A stretch of DNA of 14,495 nucleotides from Bacteroidetes bacterium UBA4408 (GCA_002389785.1 DGQS01000257.1:1-14495); one strand, 5' to 3'. Positions 1 through 8,132 are shown, counted from the first letter of the stretch. Numbers and translations: made by a program. Notes: a model not told the origin generated them from the letters alone.

Positions 1-2061
1 ATTATAGGTTCTCTTAGTGCAGATGGAACAGCACGCTGGGTAAGGCTTTTTCCGTGGGTAAATGCTGGTGGGGGGCTTTTTGCAACTGCTACCAGCATGT
101 CTGTAACCGGGAACAAGCTTTTTTTAGCAGGCTATAATGTAAAATACACGTTGATACTTGATAACGGTATTTTGTTAGGTAATGGTCGGTGTAGTGCCTG
201 GTTGGCTGCTTTTAATTGCGGGGATGGACAAACAGTTTGGGGTAAAACACATAGTCTGTTCTACTATTGTAATGGCAGTTACTGCAATTGCTTTACTCCT
301 TCAATTAATGCCAATGCAGCTACCGGCAAAGTAGCACTTACCAATCATCTTAACGGAGCTTTTGTATTTAAACCACAGGATACGATTGCTTCCATTATGA
401 GCCAGGGATTAACTACGACAAAACCCTATTATACCATTTATGACACTTCGGGACAACCTGTAAAAGGCAAAATTATTGAGCAGTCCATACAAGGTTATGG
501 AGCAGTAGATTTAATTGCAGGAAGCAGGGATAATAATATTTATCTTGTAAGTAAAGATTTTTCTGATAGCTCACTTATAAAAGTTGATACAGGATTTAAT
601 CGTATTTGGACAATTCCGGTTCCATACGGCATAGATGATGTTATTATTCCAAATAATAGTAACGACATAGTACTCACTTATTACAGCAACATCTCTTATC
701 CCACCACAACGCCTATTTATCTTAGTAAACTAGTAGACAGTGCTGCAGTAATTTCAGGAAGAACATATGCTGATTGGGATAATAATGGAATTTTCACCTC
801 TGCTGATACAGCTTTAAGCCATGCTTTAATAACCACCACCAACCCGGTAGTAAACACCTTAAGCAGCAATGACAGTGGCATGTATTATATGTATGCTGCT
901 CCTGGTATATACAACATGAATGCTAACTTTCCTCACCCGTATTACCAGTTTTTACCCGCCACATACACCATAACAGTTAATCAGTTTGGAGATAGCATTT
1001 CTGGAAAAGATTTCAGGTTAAGGCCATTATTTGCGTTTACAGACGTATCGGTGAATTTTTCAGCCTTGTCGGTGGCACGCCCAGGCGGGAATGCCTCCTA
1101 CAGTCTTACTGTAAAAAATTCCGGAGCCACAGCTACTTCCATTGATGTAGGGCTGAAACTTCCTCCATTAACATCATACAGCGCAATTACGGGTGGTACT
1201 GTTACAATCAATGCACCCGATTCAGTGACCATCGCCATGGGCAGCCTAAATCCTTTTGCAGCGAGAACTGCAACTGTATTCTTAAATATTGCCACTACGG
1301 CAACTCTAAATGATACACTGAGGTATCATCCCAAGGCATACCCATACGTAACCGATACCATTAAACAGGATAACCGGGACACTTTAATACAACCTATCCG
1401 GACTTCTTTTGATCCCAATGAAAAAGAAGTGAATATACAAAAGCAGTCGTATGCAGATACAGGCAAGGCTATAATATATACGGTACATTTTCAAAATACA
1501 GGTACCGATACTGCATTTAATATAATGGTGACAGATACCTTATCGCAGATGTTAAATGGTGCAAGTTTAGTAACTGTATCTTCCTCCCATACTTGCAATA
1601 CGACAATTAAAAACAATGTAGTAAGTTGGTATTTCCCTACTATCTTGCTCCCTGATTCAACTATTAACGAGCCTGCTTCACATGGATTTATAAGGTTCAA
1701 AATTTTAAAAACATCCGGAATTCAAGCAGGAACACAAATTCCGAATTCAGCTTCAATTTATTTTGATTATAATAGTCCGGTAATTACCAATACGGCTGTA
1801 GTTAGTATTTTGCCGCTTAGTATTCCAGAAATTGAAAACAATCAATTGCAATTATTTCCTAACCCCATGCACTCTTTTGTTCAAATAAAATCGTCAACTA
1901 ATTCAAGCTTGGGCGTTGTAAAATTGGTGGATATTAAAGGGAAACTCATAGAAGAACGAATTATTGATTCTGATATGGTGGATTGGAATGTTAAATATCT
2001 GCCTGTTGGTGCCTATATTTTTGTTGGAAGAAACTGGTCTCAAAAAATTGTAAAGCAATAA
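1..2061 (+). CDS. Large secreted multidomain protein with T9SS type A C-terminal sorting domain (5' partial)
   Basis: The frame is open from base 1, so the gene starts before the window; the first in-frame ATG, at 97, lies inside the protein. The visible part is about 686 residues. The N-terminal part (to about base 750) has repeated short beta-strand segments such as NKLFLAGYNV and NNIYLVSKDF, suggesting a propeller-like fold, though I cannot name a family. Bases ~751-1026 resemble an SdrD B-like/prealbumin-like domain (ISGRTYADWDNNGIF...). Bases ~1027-1400 look like a DUF11-like Ig fold. Bases ~1408-1812 match a domain common in Bacteroidota secreted proteins (FDPNEKEV, YTVHFQNTGTDTAFN, SASIYFDYNSPVITN). 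Bases ~1825-2058 form the type A sorting domain (LQLFPNPMHSFVQIK ... LPVGAYIF). The protein is therefore probably exported by Sec, passed through the T9SS outer-membrane pore and left on the cell surface or released. A structural or adhesive role is likelier than an enzymatic one; no catalytic motif was seen. The deacylase gene follows after 7 bp. Confidence 0.85.
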   Translation: MIGSLSADGTARWVRLFPWVNAGGGLFATATSMSVTGNKLFLAGYNVKYTLILDNGILLGNGRCSAWLAAFNCGDGQTVWGKTHSLFYYCNGSYCNCFTPSINANAATGKVALTNHLNGAFVFKPQDTIASIMSQGLTTTKPYYTIYDTSGQPVKGKIIEQSIQGYGAVDLIAGSRDNNIYLVSKDFSDSSLIKVDTGFNRIWTIPVPYGIDDVIIPNNSNDIVLTYYSNISYPTTTPIYLSKLVDSAAVISGRTYADWDNNGIFTSADTALSHALITTTNPVVNTLSSNDSGMYYMYAAPGIYNMNANFPHPYYQFLPATYTITVNQFGDSISGKDFRLRPLFAFTDVSVNFSALSVARPGGNASYSLTVKNSGATATSIDVGLKLPPLTSYSAITGGTVTINAPDSVTIAMGSLNPFAARTATVFLNIATTATLNDTLRYHPKAYPYVTDTIKQDNRDTLIQPIRTSFDPNEKEVNIQKQSYADTGKAIIYTVHFQNTGTDTAFNIMVTDTLSQMLNGASLVTVSSSHTCNTTIKNNVVSWYFPTILLPDSTINEPASHGFIRFKILKTSGIQAGTQIPNSASIYFDYNSPVITNTAVVSILPLSIPEIENNQLQLFPNPMHSFVQIKSSTNSSLGVVKLVDIKGKLIEERIIDSDMVDWNVKYLPVGAYIFVGRNWSQKIVKQ

Positions 2062-2068
2062 TGCAGGA

Positions 2069-3241
2069 ATGAAAAAGTTGTTGCTTGCTGGTTGCTTATT
2101 GATAAATTTTATTTTGAGCTCAAAAGCATCCGATACCCTTATTAAACGGGCTCCATTGCATTTTCAGTTTGCACAAAATGTGGGTAAAGCAGTCGCCAAT
2201 CAACCTACATTTCCAAAAGTAAAATCGCTTTTTATTAGCGAGCTTTCAGTTGCTCGACAATGCATTGGAAATGAGCGTTGGCATCAGGAATACAATTTTC
2301 CGGAAAGTGCACTGAATGTAATTTATGGAACACTTGGAAACAAAGAGGTACTGGGTGATGTTTTTGCAATTTTTCCAAGTTTGAACTTTGAAAAGAAAAG
2401 TTCAAGTAGATTAATTTTTCAAAAAAAAATAGGATTTGGATTTGCTTATTTTAATAGGCCATACAATCTTTTAAATAATACTACCAATATTGTTATTGGG
2501 TCACGAGTCACTGCAGTAGCATCTTTGGTTTTAGGAGCTAGTTATCAGCTTTCTGATTATATTAGTTTGCAAGCCGGTGGAGCATATTATCATTTTAGTA
2601 ATGCGCATTATCAATTGCCAAATCTTGGACTAAATTCATTGAGTTTTCGATTGGGAATAAGTTATTATCCGGCAAAGAAGCAAAGCAATTTTATTAAACA
2701 AAATGCAATCAACTACACTAAAAAATTTAGGTTGAATTTAAAAATAGGCATGGGAATAAATGAACGGGGAGGAACCTTTGGACCAAGCAATGGCCCCAAA
2801 TATCCCATTTATCTGGCCTCGATTTTTGCAACAAAACGCTATGATACCAAGGGAATTTTTCAGATAGGAGTGGAAGGAAACTACAATATCGGAGCATATG
2901 ATTACATTGTATCGAATGAAGTATTTTCGTCTCAGCAAAAATTGAAGAGCACTACTTCACTATTTTTTCTGGGTCATGAATACCTTTGGAAACATCTGAG
3001 TTTTGTGCTTCAAGGCGGAGTATTTTTGTATAACCCTTTGTACCGTGAATTACTATCGCAGCAAAAAACGATTACTTTTAAACAACATTTAAAATCGCTG
3101 TTTACTACAAAGTTTGGATTTCAGTATTACTTAAAAAATACATATTCAAAATTTACCAAACAGCTGTACATTGGTTCCTATGTAAAAGCAAATTTAGGTC
3201 AAGCAGATTATTGGGAGAACAGTTTAGGGTTTTGTTTTTAA
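2069..3241 (+). CDS. Outer-membrane acyloxyacyl hydrolase, PagL-type lipid A 3-O-deacylase family
   Basis: The protein has 390 residues with a Sec signal peptide (about 1-20, MKKLLLAGCLLINFILSSKA). The body is rich in alternating beta-strands and ends in an aromatic residue (LGFCF), as expected of an outer-membrane beta-barrel. The PagL-family signature lies at residues 175-189: HFSN followed by PNLGLN, giving H175 and S177 as the catalytic His/Ser pair. PagL removes the 3-O acyl chain of lipid A in the outer membrane. At the spacing of the third PagL catalytic residue (Glu, 14 residues after the His) this protein has N189. Bacteroidota homologues are longer than the classical PagL of about 170 residues; the second half (GMGINERGG...YPIYLASIFATKRY) matches the extended form as I remember it. 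The start follows the upstream stop by 7 bp, with AGGA just before the ATG, so co-transcription with the T9SS protein is likely. The substrate is inferred from family only. Confidence 0.75.
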   Translation: MKKLLLAGCLLINFILSSKASDTLIKRAPLHFQFAQNVGKAVANQPTFPKVKSLFISELSVARQCIGNERWHQEYNFPESALNVIYGTLGNKEVLGDVFAIFPSLNFEKKSSSRLIFQKKIGFGFAYFNRPYNLLNNTTNIVIGSRVTAVASLVLGASYQLSDYISLQAGGAYYHFSNAHYQLPNLGLNSLSFRLGISYYPAKKQSNFIKQNAINYTKKFRLNLKIGMGINERGGTFGPSNGPKYPIYLASIFATKRYDTKGIFQIGVEGNYNIGAYDYIVSNEVFSSQQKLKSTTSLFFLGHEYLWKHLSFVLQGGVFLYNPLYRELLSQQKTITFKQHLKSLFTTKFGFQYYLKNTYSKFTKQLYIGSYVKANLGQADYWENSLGFCF

Positions 3242-3331
3242 TATCCCAGAATTCTTAACTAACTATTTAGTAAAATTCAAATTGCATTTAATTGGTTGCT
3301 ATTATAGCTGAGCAGTTTGTGAAAATATCAT

Positions 3332-3339
3332 TATCTTTG
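3332..3339 (+). promoter_or_regulatory. Candidate Bacteroidota -7 promoter box (TATCTTTG)
   Basis: TATCTTTG matches the Bacteroidota -7 consensus TAnnTTTG and ends only 5 bp before the ATG at 3345. No TTG-type -33 element is seen at the usual distance: a TTTG at 3316-3319 is too close and a TTG at 3296-3298 too far. If used, transcription would begin almost at the start codon of the small His/Cys-rich protein, giving a leaderless or nearly leaderless mRNA for the metal-uptake genes. Confidence 0.4.
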
Positions 3340-3344
3340 CAAGG

Positions 3345-3662
3345 ATGTTGTTAAAGTTCAAAAAAAGCATATCTTTTTTCACACTGCTTGTATTTCTGTT
3401 GCCATTCGTAGCTGAACAGATACACGCTTTTGAACACCGCAAGGATAAGCATTGTACCAATACCGAAACACATTATTGTACACCTGAACATCATTGTTCT
3501 TATTGTGATTTTGTTAAATTAACAAGCGATACTCCCAACAGCGACAATCTGTTAAAAGCAGATTTGGTGCTTACTTCCAGTAAAAATAATTTTTACCAAA
3601 CTAGTTCATTTGAACCACTCAAATTCAACTTCTCATTAAGAGGCCCACCTTCTATTTCCTGA
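3345..3662 (+). CDS. Small secreted His/Cys-rich protein, putative periplasmic metal-binding protein
   Basis: This 105-residue protein has a signal peptide (about 1-28; hydrophobic FFTLLVFLLPFVAE, cleavage probably after HA). The mature N-terminus is dense in potential metal ligands: H31, H36, C37, H43, C45, H49, H50, C51 and C54, including the cluster HHCSYC. The rest, about 50 residues, is Ser/Thr/Asn-rich and featureless. I do not recognise a named family. Ligand density, export signal and position before a ZnuD-like receptor suggest it binds a soft or borderline transition metal such as zinc or copper in the periplasm; this is inference. The same cysteines could instead form disulfides. 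A 145-bp gap containing a stem-loop separates it from the receptor gene. AAGG abuts the ATG directly and is too close to act as a Shine-Dalgarno site. Confidence 0.7.
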   Translation: MLLKFKKSISFFTLLVFLLPFVAEQIHAFEHRKDKHCTNTETHYCTPEHHCSYCDFVKLTSDTPNSDNLLKADLVLTSSKNNFYQTSSFEPLKFNFSLRGPPSIS

Positions 3663-3760
3663 TTTTTCAGTTCAATTTTATACTATTCACGCAACAAATT
3701 TTTTGCTTGAACCAGTATTGATCAAAGCATCTTATTACTAATTATCAGAATTGAAAATCT

Positions 3761-3779
3761 CAGGTATTCCAAATGCCTG
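3761..3779 (+). terminator. Candidate stem-loop (weak terminator or attenuator) ahead of the receptor gene
   Basis: CAGGTATT and AATGCCTG form an 8-bp stem with one G-U pair and a 3-nt loop (CCA), followed by TAATTTTCTTTC. It lies 28 bp before the receptor start and 98 bp after the small-protein stop. It could lower read-through from the small gene into the receptor or shield a processing site. The U-tract is interrupted, so strong termination is unlikely. Confidence 0.35.
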
Positions 3780-3807
3780 TAATTTTCTTTCAAAATCATT
3801 ATAAAAA

Positions 3808-6165
3808 ATGCTGAAGAGCAGACTTCTTAAGTTAACTATATTAATTGTAGTTGCAGTTAATTCTGAATTAATGGCGCAGTTAGATACTTGTGAAAGCGCG
3901 TTGATTGGAAAAGTAATAGACGAACATGATAAAACTACGCTTGATTTTGCCAATGTTTATATAGTAGAACTAAAACGAGGGGCAGTTAGTGATAGTAATG
4001 GTTATTATCAAATTCATGATTTATGTGATGGTTATTATACCTTAAGAATTTCGCACATTGGCTGTGAAACCATTACTGAGAAAGTTCGCATCGAAGGAAT
4101 TACAAGAAGGAATTTTTATACAGAGCACCATTCAGAATTATTAAAATATGTTGAGATATCAGCAATAAAAACAATTGATCAATCTACTCAAAGCAAAACA
4201 GAAATTTCAGAAGAAAAGCTTAATCAGTCCAAGGGACAATCCTTAGGCGATGCATTAAAAAGTGTAACCGGAGTTACTACACTCAATACCGGAAATTCAG
4301 TTTCAAAACCAGTTATACATGGAATGCACAGTAATCGCATACTTATTATGAATAATGGAATTCGACAAGAAGGGCAGCAATGGGGAGTTGAACATGCTCC
4401 AGAGGTTGATCCGTTTATTGCAACCAATATATCGGTGATAAAAGGAGCCAATAGTATTCGTTATGGTTCAGATGCAATTGCCGGTGTTATTTTAGTTGAA
4501 CCAAAACTATTAAGAGATTCGGCAGGTATCGGAGGTGAAATAAATTTAGTGGGGATGGGCAATGGTAAATCAGGAACTGCTTCAGCTTATTTAGAAGGTA
4601 ATTTTAAGAAGCTTAATCCGCTCTCGTGGCGAGTACAAGGAACCTTAAAACAAGGAGGAAATAGTTCAACACCTAATTATATATTAGTAAATACGGGATT
4701 GAAAGAATATAATTTTTCGTATGCCTTAGGATGGACTAAAAAGAAGTACGGTGCAGAAGTTTTTTACAGCCAATTTAATACCAGCATTGGTATTTTCAGT
4801 GCTTCACACATCGGGAATCTTTCGGACCTGAACAAAGCTTTTAATTCATCGGTGCCGCTTGAAACAGGAATTTTTACGTATACCATTGGCAGACCTTACC
4901 AGCACATTGAGCATGAACTTTTAAAAATTAAGTCTTTTATTAAAACAGGTGACAAGGGGAAACTTTCACTCATTTATGCCAGACAATATAATTTGCGCTA
5001 CGAATACGACAAGCATTCGCCCTTAAATGATTCTTTGAAAGCGCTCAACAAACCTGATCTGAAATTTGAATTAACTACGCATACCGGAGAAATAACTTGG
5101 GAACATTTACGAATTAAAAAATTCACAGGTTCCATAGGAATTAGCGGAATAACGCAAGGCAACACCTATGAAGGCAGAGCACTTATTCCTAATTTTTACA
5201 ATTATGGAGCCGGCGTTTTTATGATAGAGCGTTGGAAGAAAAATAAATTTGAAATTGAAGGCGGTGTGCGGTATGATTACAAATGGCTACAGGTATTTAA
5301 GTATGAGTATATTGGAAATTCGAACTATGAGCTAATAAGCCCAATTCATAAGTTTGAGAACTTCACCGGAAATTTGGGATGTATATTTAAAAACGATTCT
5401 GTGTTAACAATTTCGTTGAATATCGGAACTGCTTGGAGAGCGCCTACAGTAAATGAACTATACAGTAACGGCTTGCATCACGGGGCTGCTTCCTTGGAGT
5501 TTGGCGACCATACACTTCGTTCAGAAAAAACGAACAATGCCATTTTAACAATGCGTTATTCTCCTATGAAGCGATTAAACATTGAAGTATCACCTTTTAT
5601 TCATTTCATTGATAATTTTATTTATAGACAACCGGCAACAACTCCAATTCTCACTATTCATGGAGCTTTTCCTGCTTTCTATTACAAACAAACCAATGCA
5701 ACATTAAAAGGTTGTGATATCTATTTAAATTATAAACTCGCGAAATCTATCGAGGTCACTCAAAAGGCCGCTTTACTAAGAGCCTGGAACAAAACAGAAA
5801 ATGAATGGCTCATCATGATGCCTTCTGACAGGTATGAAACAGAATTTACCTATCGACTTAAGCAAGTTAGAAAACTAAATTCTGCCTATGTTTCTGCTTC
5901 CTTTTTATATGTTACTAAACAGTGGCGTGTGCCTGCTAACAGTGATTTTGCCGTGTCTCCGGATGCATATTATACTGTAAACCTTCATGCTTCATGCAAG
6001 ATTTTACTACACAAACAATCTGTTGAATTTGGTATAAGTGTATTTAACTTATTGGATAAATCATACAGAGATTATTTAGATAGGTTCAGATATTTTACAG
6101 ATGCCTTGGGAAGAAATTTTGCCTTACGAATAAAAATCCCATTTAACATGCAAACACGATTATAA
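3808..6165 (+). CDS. TonB-dependent outer-membrane receptor, ZnuD-like (probable metal uptake)
   Basis: The protein has 785 residues, a normal length for the family. It has a signal peptide (~1-23, ending LMA). A carboxypeptidase-regulatory-like/transthyretin-type domain spans ~32-110 (LIGKVIDEHDKTTLDFANVYI, SDSNGYYQI). The plug spans ~125-235 (LGDALKSVTGVTTLNTG, SKPVIHGMHSNRILIMNNG, IKGANSIRYGSDAIAGVILV). A 22-strand-type barrel runs to the C-terminus (LGRNFALRIKIPF). In the plug, PVIHG...NRILIMNNGIRQEGQQ...EHAPEVD resembles the PxIRG...R...LxNG...DHA region of ZnuD-type zinc receptors, as opposed to SusC-type glycan receptors. The protein would take a ligand across the outer membrane using TonB-ExbBD energy. 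Its neighbours, a His/Cys-rich secreted protein and a lipoprotein, favour a metal or metal complex. No Zur- or Fur-like operator was recognised upstream. Substrate identity is inference; heme or siderophore cannot be excluded. Confidence 0.88.
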   Translation: MLKSRLLKLTILIVVAVNSELMAQLDTCESALIGKVIDEHDKTTLDFANVYIVELKRGAVSDSNGYYQIHDLCDGYYTLRISHIGCETITEKVRIEGITRRNFYTEHHSELLKYVEISAIKTIDQSTQSKTEISEEKLNQSKGQSLGDALKSVTGVTTLNTGNSVSKPVIHGMHSNRILIMNNGIRQEGQQWGVEHAPEVDPFIATNISVIKGANSIRYGSDAIAGVILVEPKLLRDSAGIGGEINLVGMGNGKSGTASAYLEGNFKKLNPLSWRVQGTLKQGGNSSTPNYILVNTGLKEYNFSYALGWTKKKYGAEVFYSQFNTSIGIFSASHIGNLSDLNKAFNSSVPLETGIFTYTIGRPYQHIEHELLKIKSFIKTGDKGKLSLIYARQYNLRYEYDKHSPLNDSLKALNKPDLKFELTTHTGEITWEHLRIKKFTGSIGISGITQGNTYEGRALIPNFYNYGAGVFMIERWKKNKFEIEGGVRYDYKWLQVFKYEYIGNSNYELISPIHKFENFTGNLGCIFKNDSVLTISLNIGTAWRAPTVNELYSNGLHHGAASLEFGDHTLRSEKTNNAILTMRYSPMKRLNIEVSPFIHFIDNFIYRQPATTPILTIHGAFPAFYYKQTNATLKGCDIYLNYKLAKSIEVTQKAALLRAWNKTENEWLIMMPSDRYETEFTYRLKQVRKLNSAYVSASFLYVTKQWRVPANSDFAVSPDAYYTVNLHASCKILLHKQSVEFGISVFNLLDKSYRDYLDRFRYFTDALGRNFALRIKIPFNMQTRL

Positions 6166-6206
6166 CCCTAAACAATTTATCAGTCAATAAAAGAAATTAA
6201 TAACTA

Positions 6207-6806
6207 ATGATTCAAATTCAAATGAAAAAAGATATGAAAATAAAATCAAGAATGTTTTCTGCAGTTATAACAACAGTAGCAATTGTAGCATTTTTAGCAG
6301 GATGTAAAAAGGACAAGGACAAAGTTGATGTACCACAACCTGTGCAAAATGAAGCTGAAGTTATAACTACTATGAAATTAAAATTTGTAGATTCTTCGAA
6401 CTCTTCAATTATTAACTATGCAACCTTTCGCGATCCTGACGGAGATGGGGGATTGGGGGTTGATATTTTTGATACCATAAAACTAGCACCCAATAAAACA
6501 TGGATAACTACCATTATATTGTTAAATGAAACTGTGTCGCCAGCAGATACAATTTCAAACGAAGTTTTGGACGAAGGAGTAGATCATTTAATTTGCTTTT
6601 CGCCTACCGGTGCGAGTGCAAGCGTTGTTAAAACAGATTTAGATGCTAATTCATTAGCTATCGGATTGCAATCAAAATGGAAAACAACAGCAACTGGTTC
6701 AGGGACCATGCAAATTGAACTGCGTCATCAACCGGGTACTAAAAATGGTTCTTGTACACTTGGCGATACCGACATAGATGTTGTGTTTAAAACTAAAATT
6801 CAATAA
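6207..6806 (+). CDS. Lipoprotein of the receptor-associated 'type 1 periplasmic binding fold' family
   Basis: This 199-residue lipoprotein has a lipobox FLAGC with the lipidated cysteine at residue 33 from the first ATG, followed by a charged KKDKDK stretch. Starts at 6222 (MKKDMKIK) or 6234 (MKIKSRMF) would give a more usual signal peptide; no Shine-Dalgarno site decides between them. The mature part has EVITTMKLKF, the acidic DPDGDGG (residues 76-82) and a C-terminal IELRHQPGTKNG...TDIDVVF. From memory, Bacteroidota proteins with this EVITT...DxDGDG...LRHxP layout sit beside TonB-dependent receptors and carry the database label 'type 1 periplasmic binding fold superfamily'; their biochemical role is not established. 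The gene begins 41 bp after the receptor stop, consistent with one transcript. The acidic loop may bind calcium or another cation, by inference. No catalytic motif was seen. Confidence 0.75.
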   Translation: MIQIQMKKDMKIKSRMFSAVITTVAIVAFLAGCKKDKDKVDVPQPVQNEAEVITTMKLKFVDSSNSSIINYATFRDPDGDGGLGVDIFDTIKLAPNKTWITTIILLNETVSPADTISNEVLDEGVDHLICFSPTGASASVVKTDLDANSLAIGLQSKWKTTATGSGTMQIELRHQPGTKNGSCTLGDTDIDVVFKTKIQ

Positions 6807-6868
6807 CACAAAAAAAAATTCAGGTAAGCTGATCTTAAAACACTACATTAATATTTCTGACTTACCAT

Positions 6869-6895
6869 ACTGTTTTATGCACACTAACAGTTTTT
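6869..6895 (+). terminator. Weak candidate terminator downstream of the lipoprotein gene
   Basis: ACTGTT (6869-6874) and AACAGT (6886-6891) can pair around an 11-nt loop and run into TTTTT. The stem is short with only two G-C pairs, so it is a weak plus-strand terminator candidate, about 60 bp after the lipoprotein stop. Confidence 0.25.
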
Positions 6896-6909
6896 GATAA
6901 AGTTTATTT

Positions 6910-6931
6910 CATATTTCAATTTTGAAATATG
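6910..6931. repeat. Perfect 10-bp inverted repeat with 2-bp centre
   Basis: CATATTTCAA (6910-6919) and its exact reverse complement TTGAAATATG (6922-6931) flank TT. A second small palindrome follows, TAGCTT-A-AAGCTA (6943-6955). Both sit between two converging transcription units. The repeat could be a protein-binding site or an AT-rich hairpin; no U-run follows on either strand, so it is a poor intrinsic terminator. Confidence 0.5.
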
Positions 6932-7001
6932 CTTAGTTTAATTAGCTTAAAGCTAGAATAAAAATAATTCTTCCATGAAGGCAATTAATAATTTACTAGA
7001 T

Positions 7002-7036
7002 AAAAAAAAGTGGTAATCGATCTTGATTACCACTTT
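7002..7036 (-). terminator. Intrinsic terminator of the esterase/ATP-grasp operon
   Basis: Perfect 12-bp arms (AAAGTGGTAATC at 7007-7018 and GATTACCACTTT at 7025-7036) enclose a 6-nt loop. On the minus strand the stem runs into a U-run encoded by the eight A residues at 7002-7009. It begins 24 bp after the ATP-grasp stop codon, which is textbook placement for a factor-independent terminator. On the plus strand only a short TTT follows, so it acts mainly on minus-strand transcripts. Confidence 0.88.
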
Positions 7037-7060
7037 CACTTCAAATAAAATTATCGCAAA

Positions 7061-8053
7061 TTATGCAAATACCGGCTTATTTGCCGCAGCAGCTAAATCT
7101 TTAAGACTTCCGTTTTTAACGCTATTTTTTAAATAAGTACCCCAAGTTAAATTATCCTGTCCGGGTTTATGTTCCATAGCACGACGAATAGCCATGTTGG
7201 CAGCAGCTTCAACTACCCACTCAAAATTTTCCTGACCTACTGAATGTACATCTGCATCGGGAGCCGGATTACAAAAATCAATGGCATAAGGAATACCATC
7301 GCGAACGGCAAACTCAACGGTGTTAAAATCGTATCCTAAGGCTTGGCATAACACCAGGGTATAATGATGAACTTTGTCTAATAAGGCTTGAGAAACCGGT
7401 GGGCCATCAATTACATAACGCAAGTGGTGTGGGTTTCGAGGTTCGTACTGCATTATTTTTACGTCGCGACCTCCAATGCAATATACTCTAAAATATTCTT
7501 GAAATTTAATTTCTTCCTGCAACATCATAACCAACTGCTCGGTTTCGTTGTGAGCTTTGAAAAAATTCTCCGAATTATCAAGTTGATAAACACTTTTCCA
7601 ACCCCCACCATCGTGAGGTTTCATGTACACCGGAAAACCGGTATAATTAAAAATGCTATTCCAATCCAATGGCATTTTTAAATTACTCATGGATGCGCCC
7701 GTAGTATTTGTTGGCAATTGGTTAGATGGTAAAAGCACAGTTTTAGGAACCGGAACACCTAATTTTACTGCAAGTGCATTGTTGAAAAATTTTTCATCGG
7801 CACTCCACCAAAAGGGATTATTGATAACTGCGGTTCCACAAATAGCAGCGTTTTTAAGAAAGGCTCTGTAAAATGGAACATCTTGCGAAATTCGATCAAT
7901 TATTACTGCATAGTCGGTTGCTTCGCCTTGCATTACTTTATCTATCATTACCGGTTCGGCTACAATACCGGGAACATTTTTTTGATTTACTCTGGCCACA
8001 AATGCTTCTGGAAATGTGCGCTCTTGTCCATGTAATATTCCTATTTTTTTCAT
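7061..8053 (-). CDS. ATP-grasp family carboxylate-amine (or related) ligase, RimK/DdlA-like
   Basis: The protein has 330 residues and is probably cytosolic. The ATP-grasp layout is visible: a pre-ATP-grasp N-terminal part (MKKIGILHGQERTFPEAFV), a DEK motif near 86-88, the first nucleotide-binding strand with K145 and a glycine-rich loop (YMKPHDGGGWKSVY, 143-156), a second strand MLQEEI (177-182), and the C-terminal metal and phosphate site with E247 and IDFCNPAPD (258-266; D259 and N262 as likely metal ligands). The family uses ATP to make an acyl-phosphate and joins it to an amine or other nucleophile; the substrate here is unknown. The esterase gene lies 79 bp upstream on the same strand with no internal promoter seen, and a strong terminator follows, so the two probably form one operon. 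From memory, amidoligase-type ATP-grasp genes are often paired with hydrolases, which suggests a shared small-molecule or peptide pathway. Confidence 0.82.
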   Translation of the reverse strand: MKKIGILHGQERTFPEAFVARVNQKNVPGIVAEPVMIDKVMQGEATDYAVIIDRISQDVPFYRAFLKNAAICGTAVINNPFWWSADEKFFNNALAVKLGVPVPKTVLLPSNQLPTNTTGASMSNLKMPLDWNSIFNYTGFPVYMKPHDGGGWKSVYQLDNSENFFKAHNETEQLVMMLQEEIKFQEYFRVYCIGGRDVKIMQYEPRNPHHLRYVIDGPPVSQALLDKVHHYTLVLCQALGYDFNTVEFAVRDGIPYAIDFCNPAPDADVHSVGQENFEWVVEAAANMAIRRAMEHKPGQDNLTWGTYLKNSVKNGSLKDLAAAANKPVFA

Positions 8054-8132
8054 GATTTAAATAATTAGTTGGTTATTGTTATCCGTTTGGTTTTGGAGTT
8101 TTTATTGTGGTGCAATTTACTACTAAAGTAAT

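Noticed and set aside
3242..3344. Zur or Fur operator upstream of the metal-uptake genes
   Set aside because: No palindrome resembling a known box was found; only the -7 promoter box stands out.
3808..6806. SusC/SusD glycan-uptake pair
   Set aside because: The receptor is shorter than typical SusC proteins with a ZnuD-like plug, and the 199-residue lipoprotein is far too small and unlike SusD.
6827..6866. GGTAAG and CTTACC as a long-loop hairpin after the lipoprotein gene
   Set aside because: Only six paired bases around a loop of nearly 30 nt; not a credible terminator or RNA element.
7388..8055. Plus-strand open frames opposite the ATP-grasp gene
   Set aside because: They lie wholly antisense to a protein with intact motifs and show no recognisable domain.
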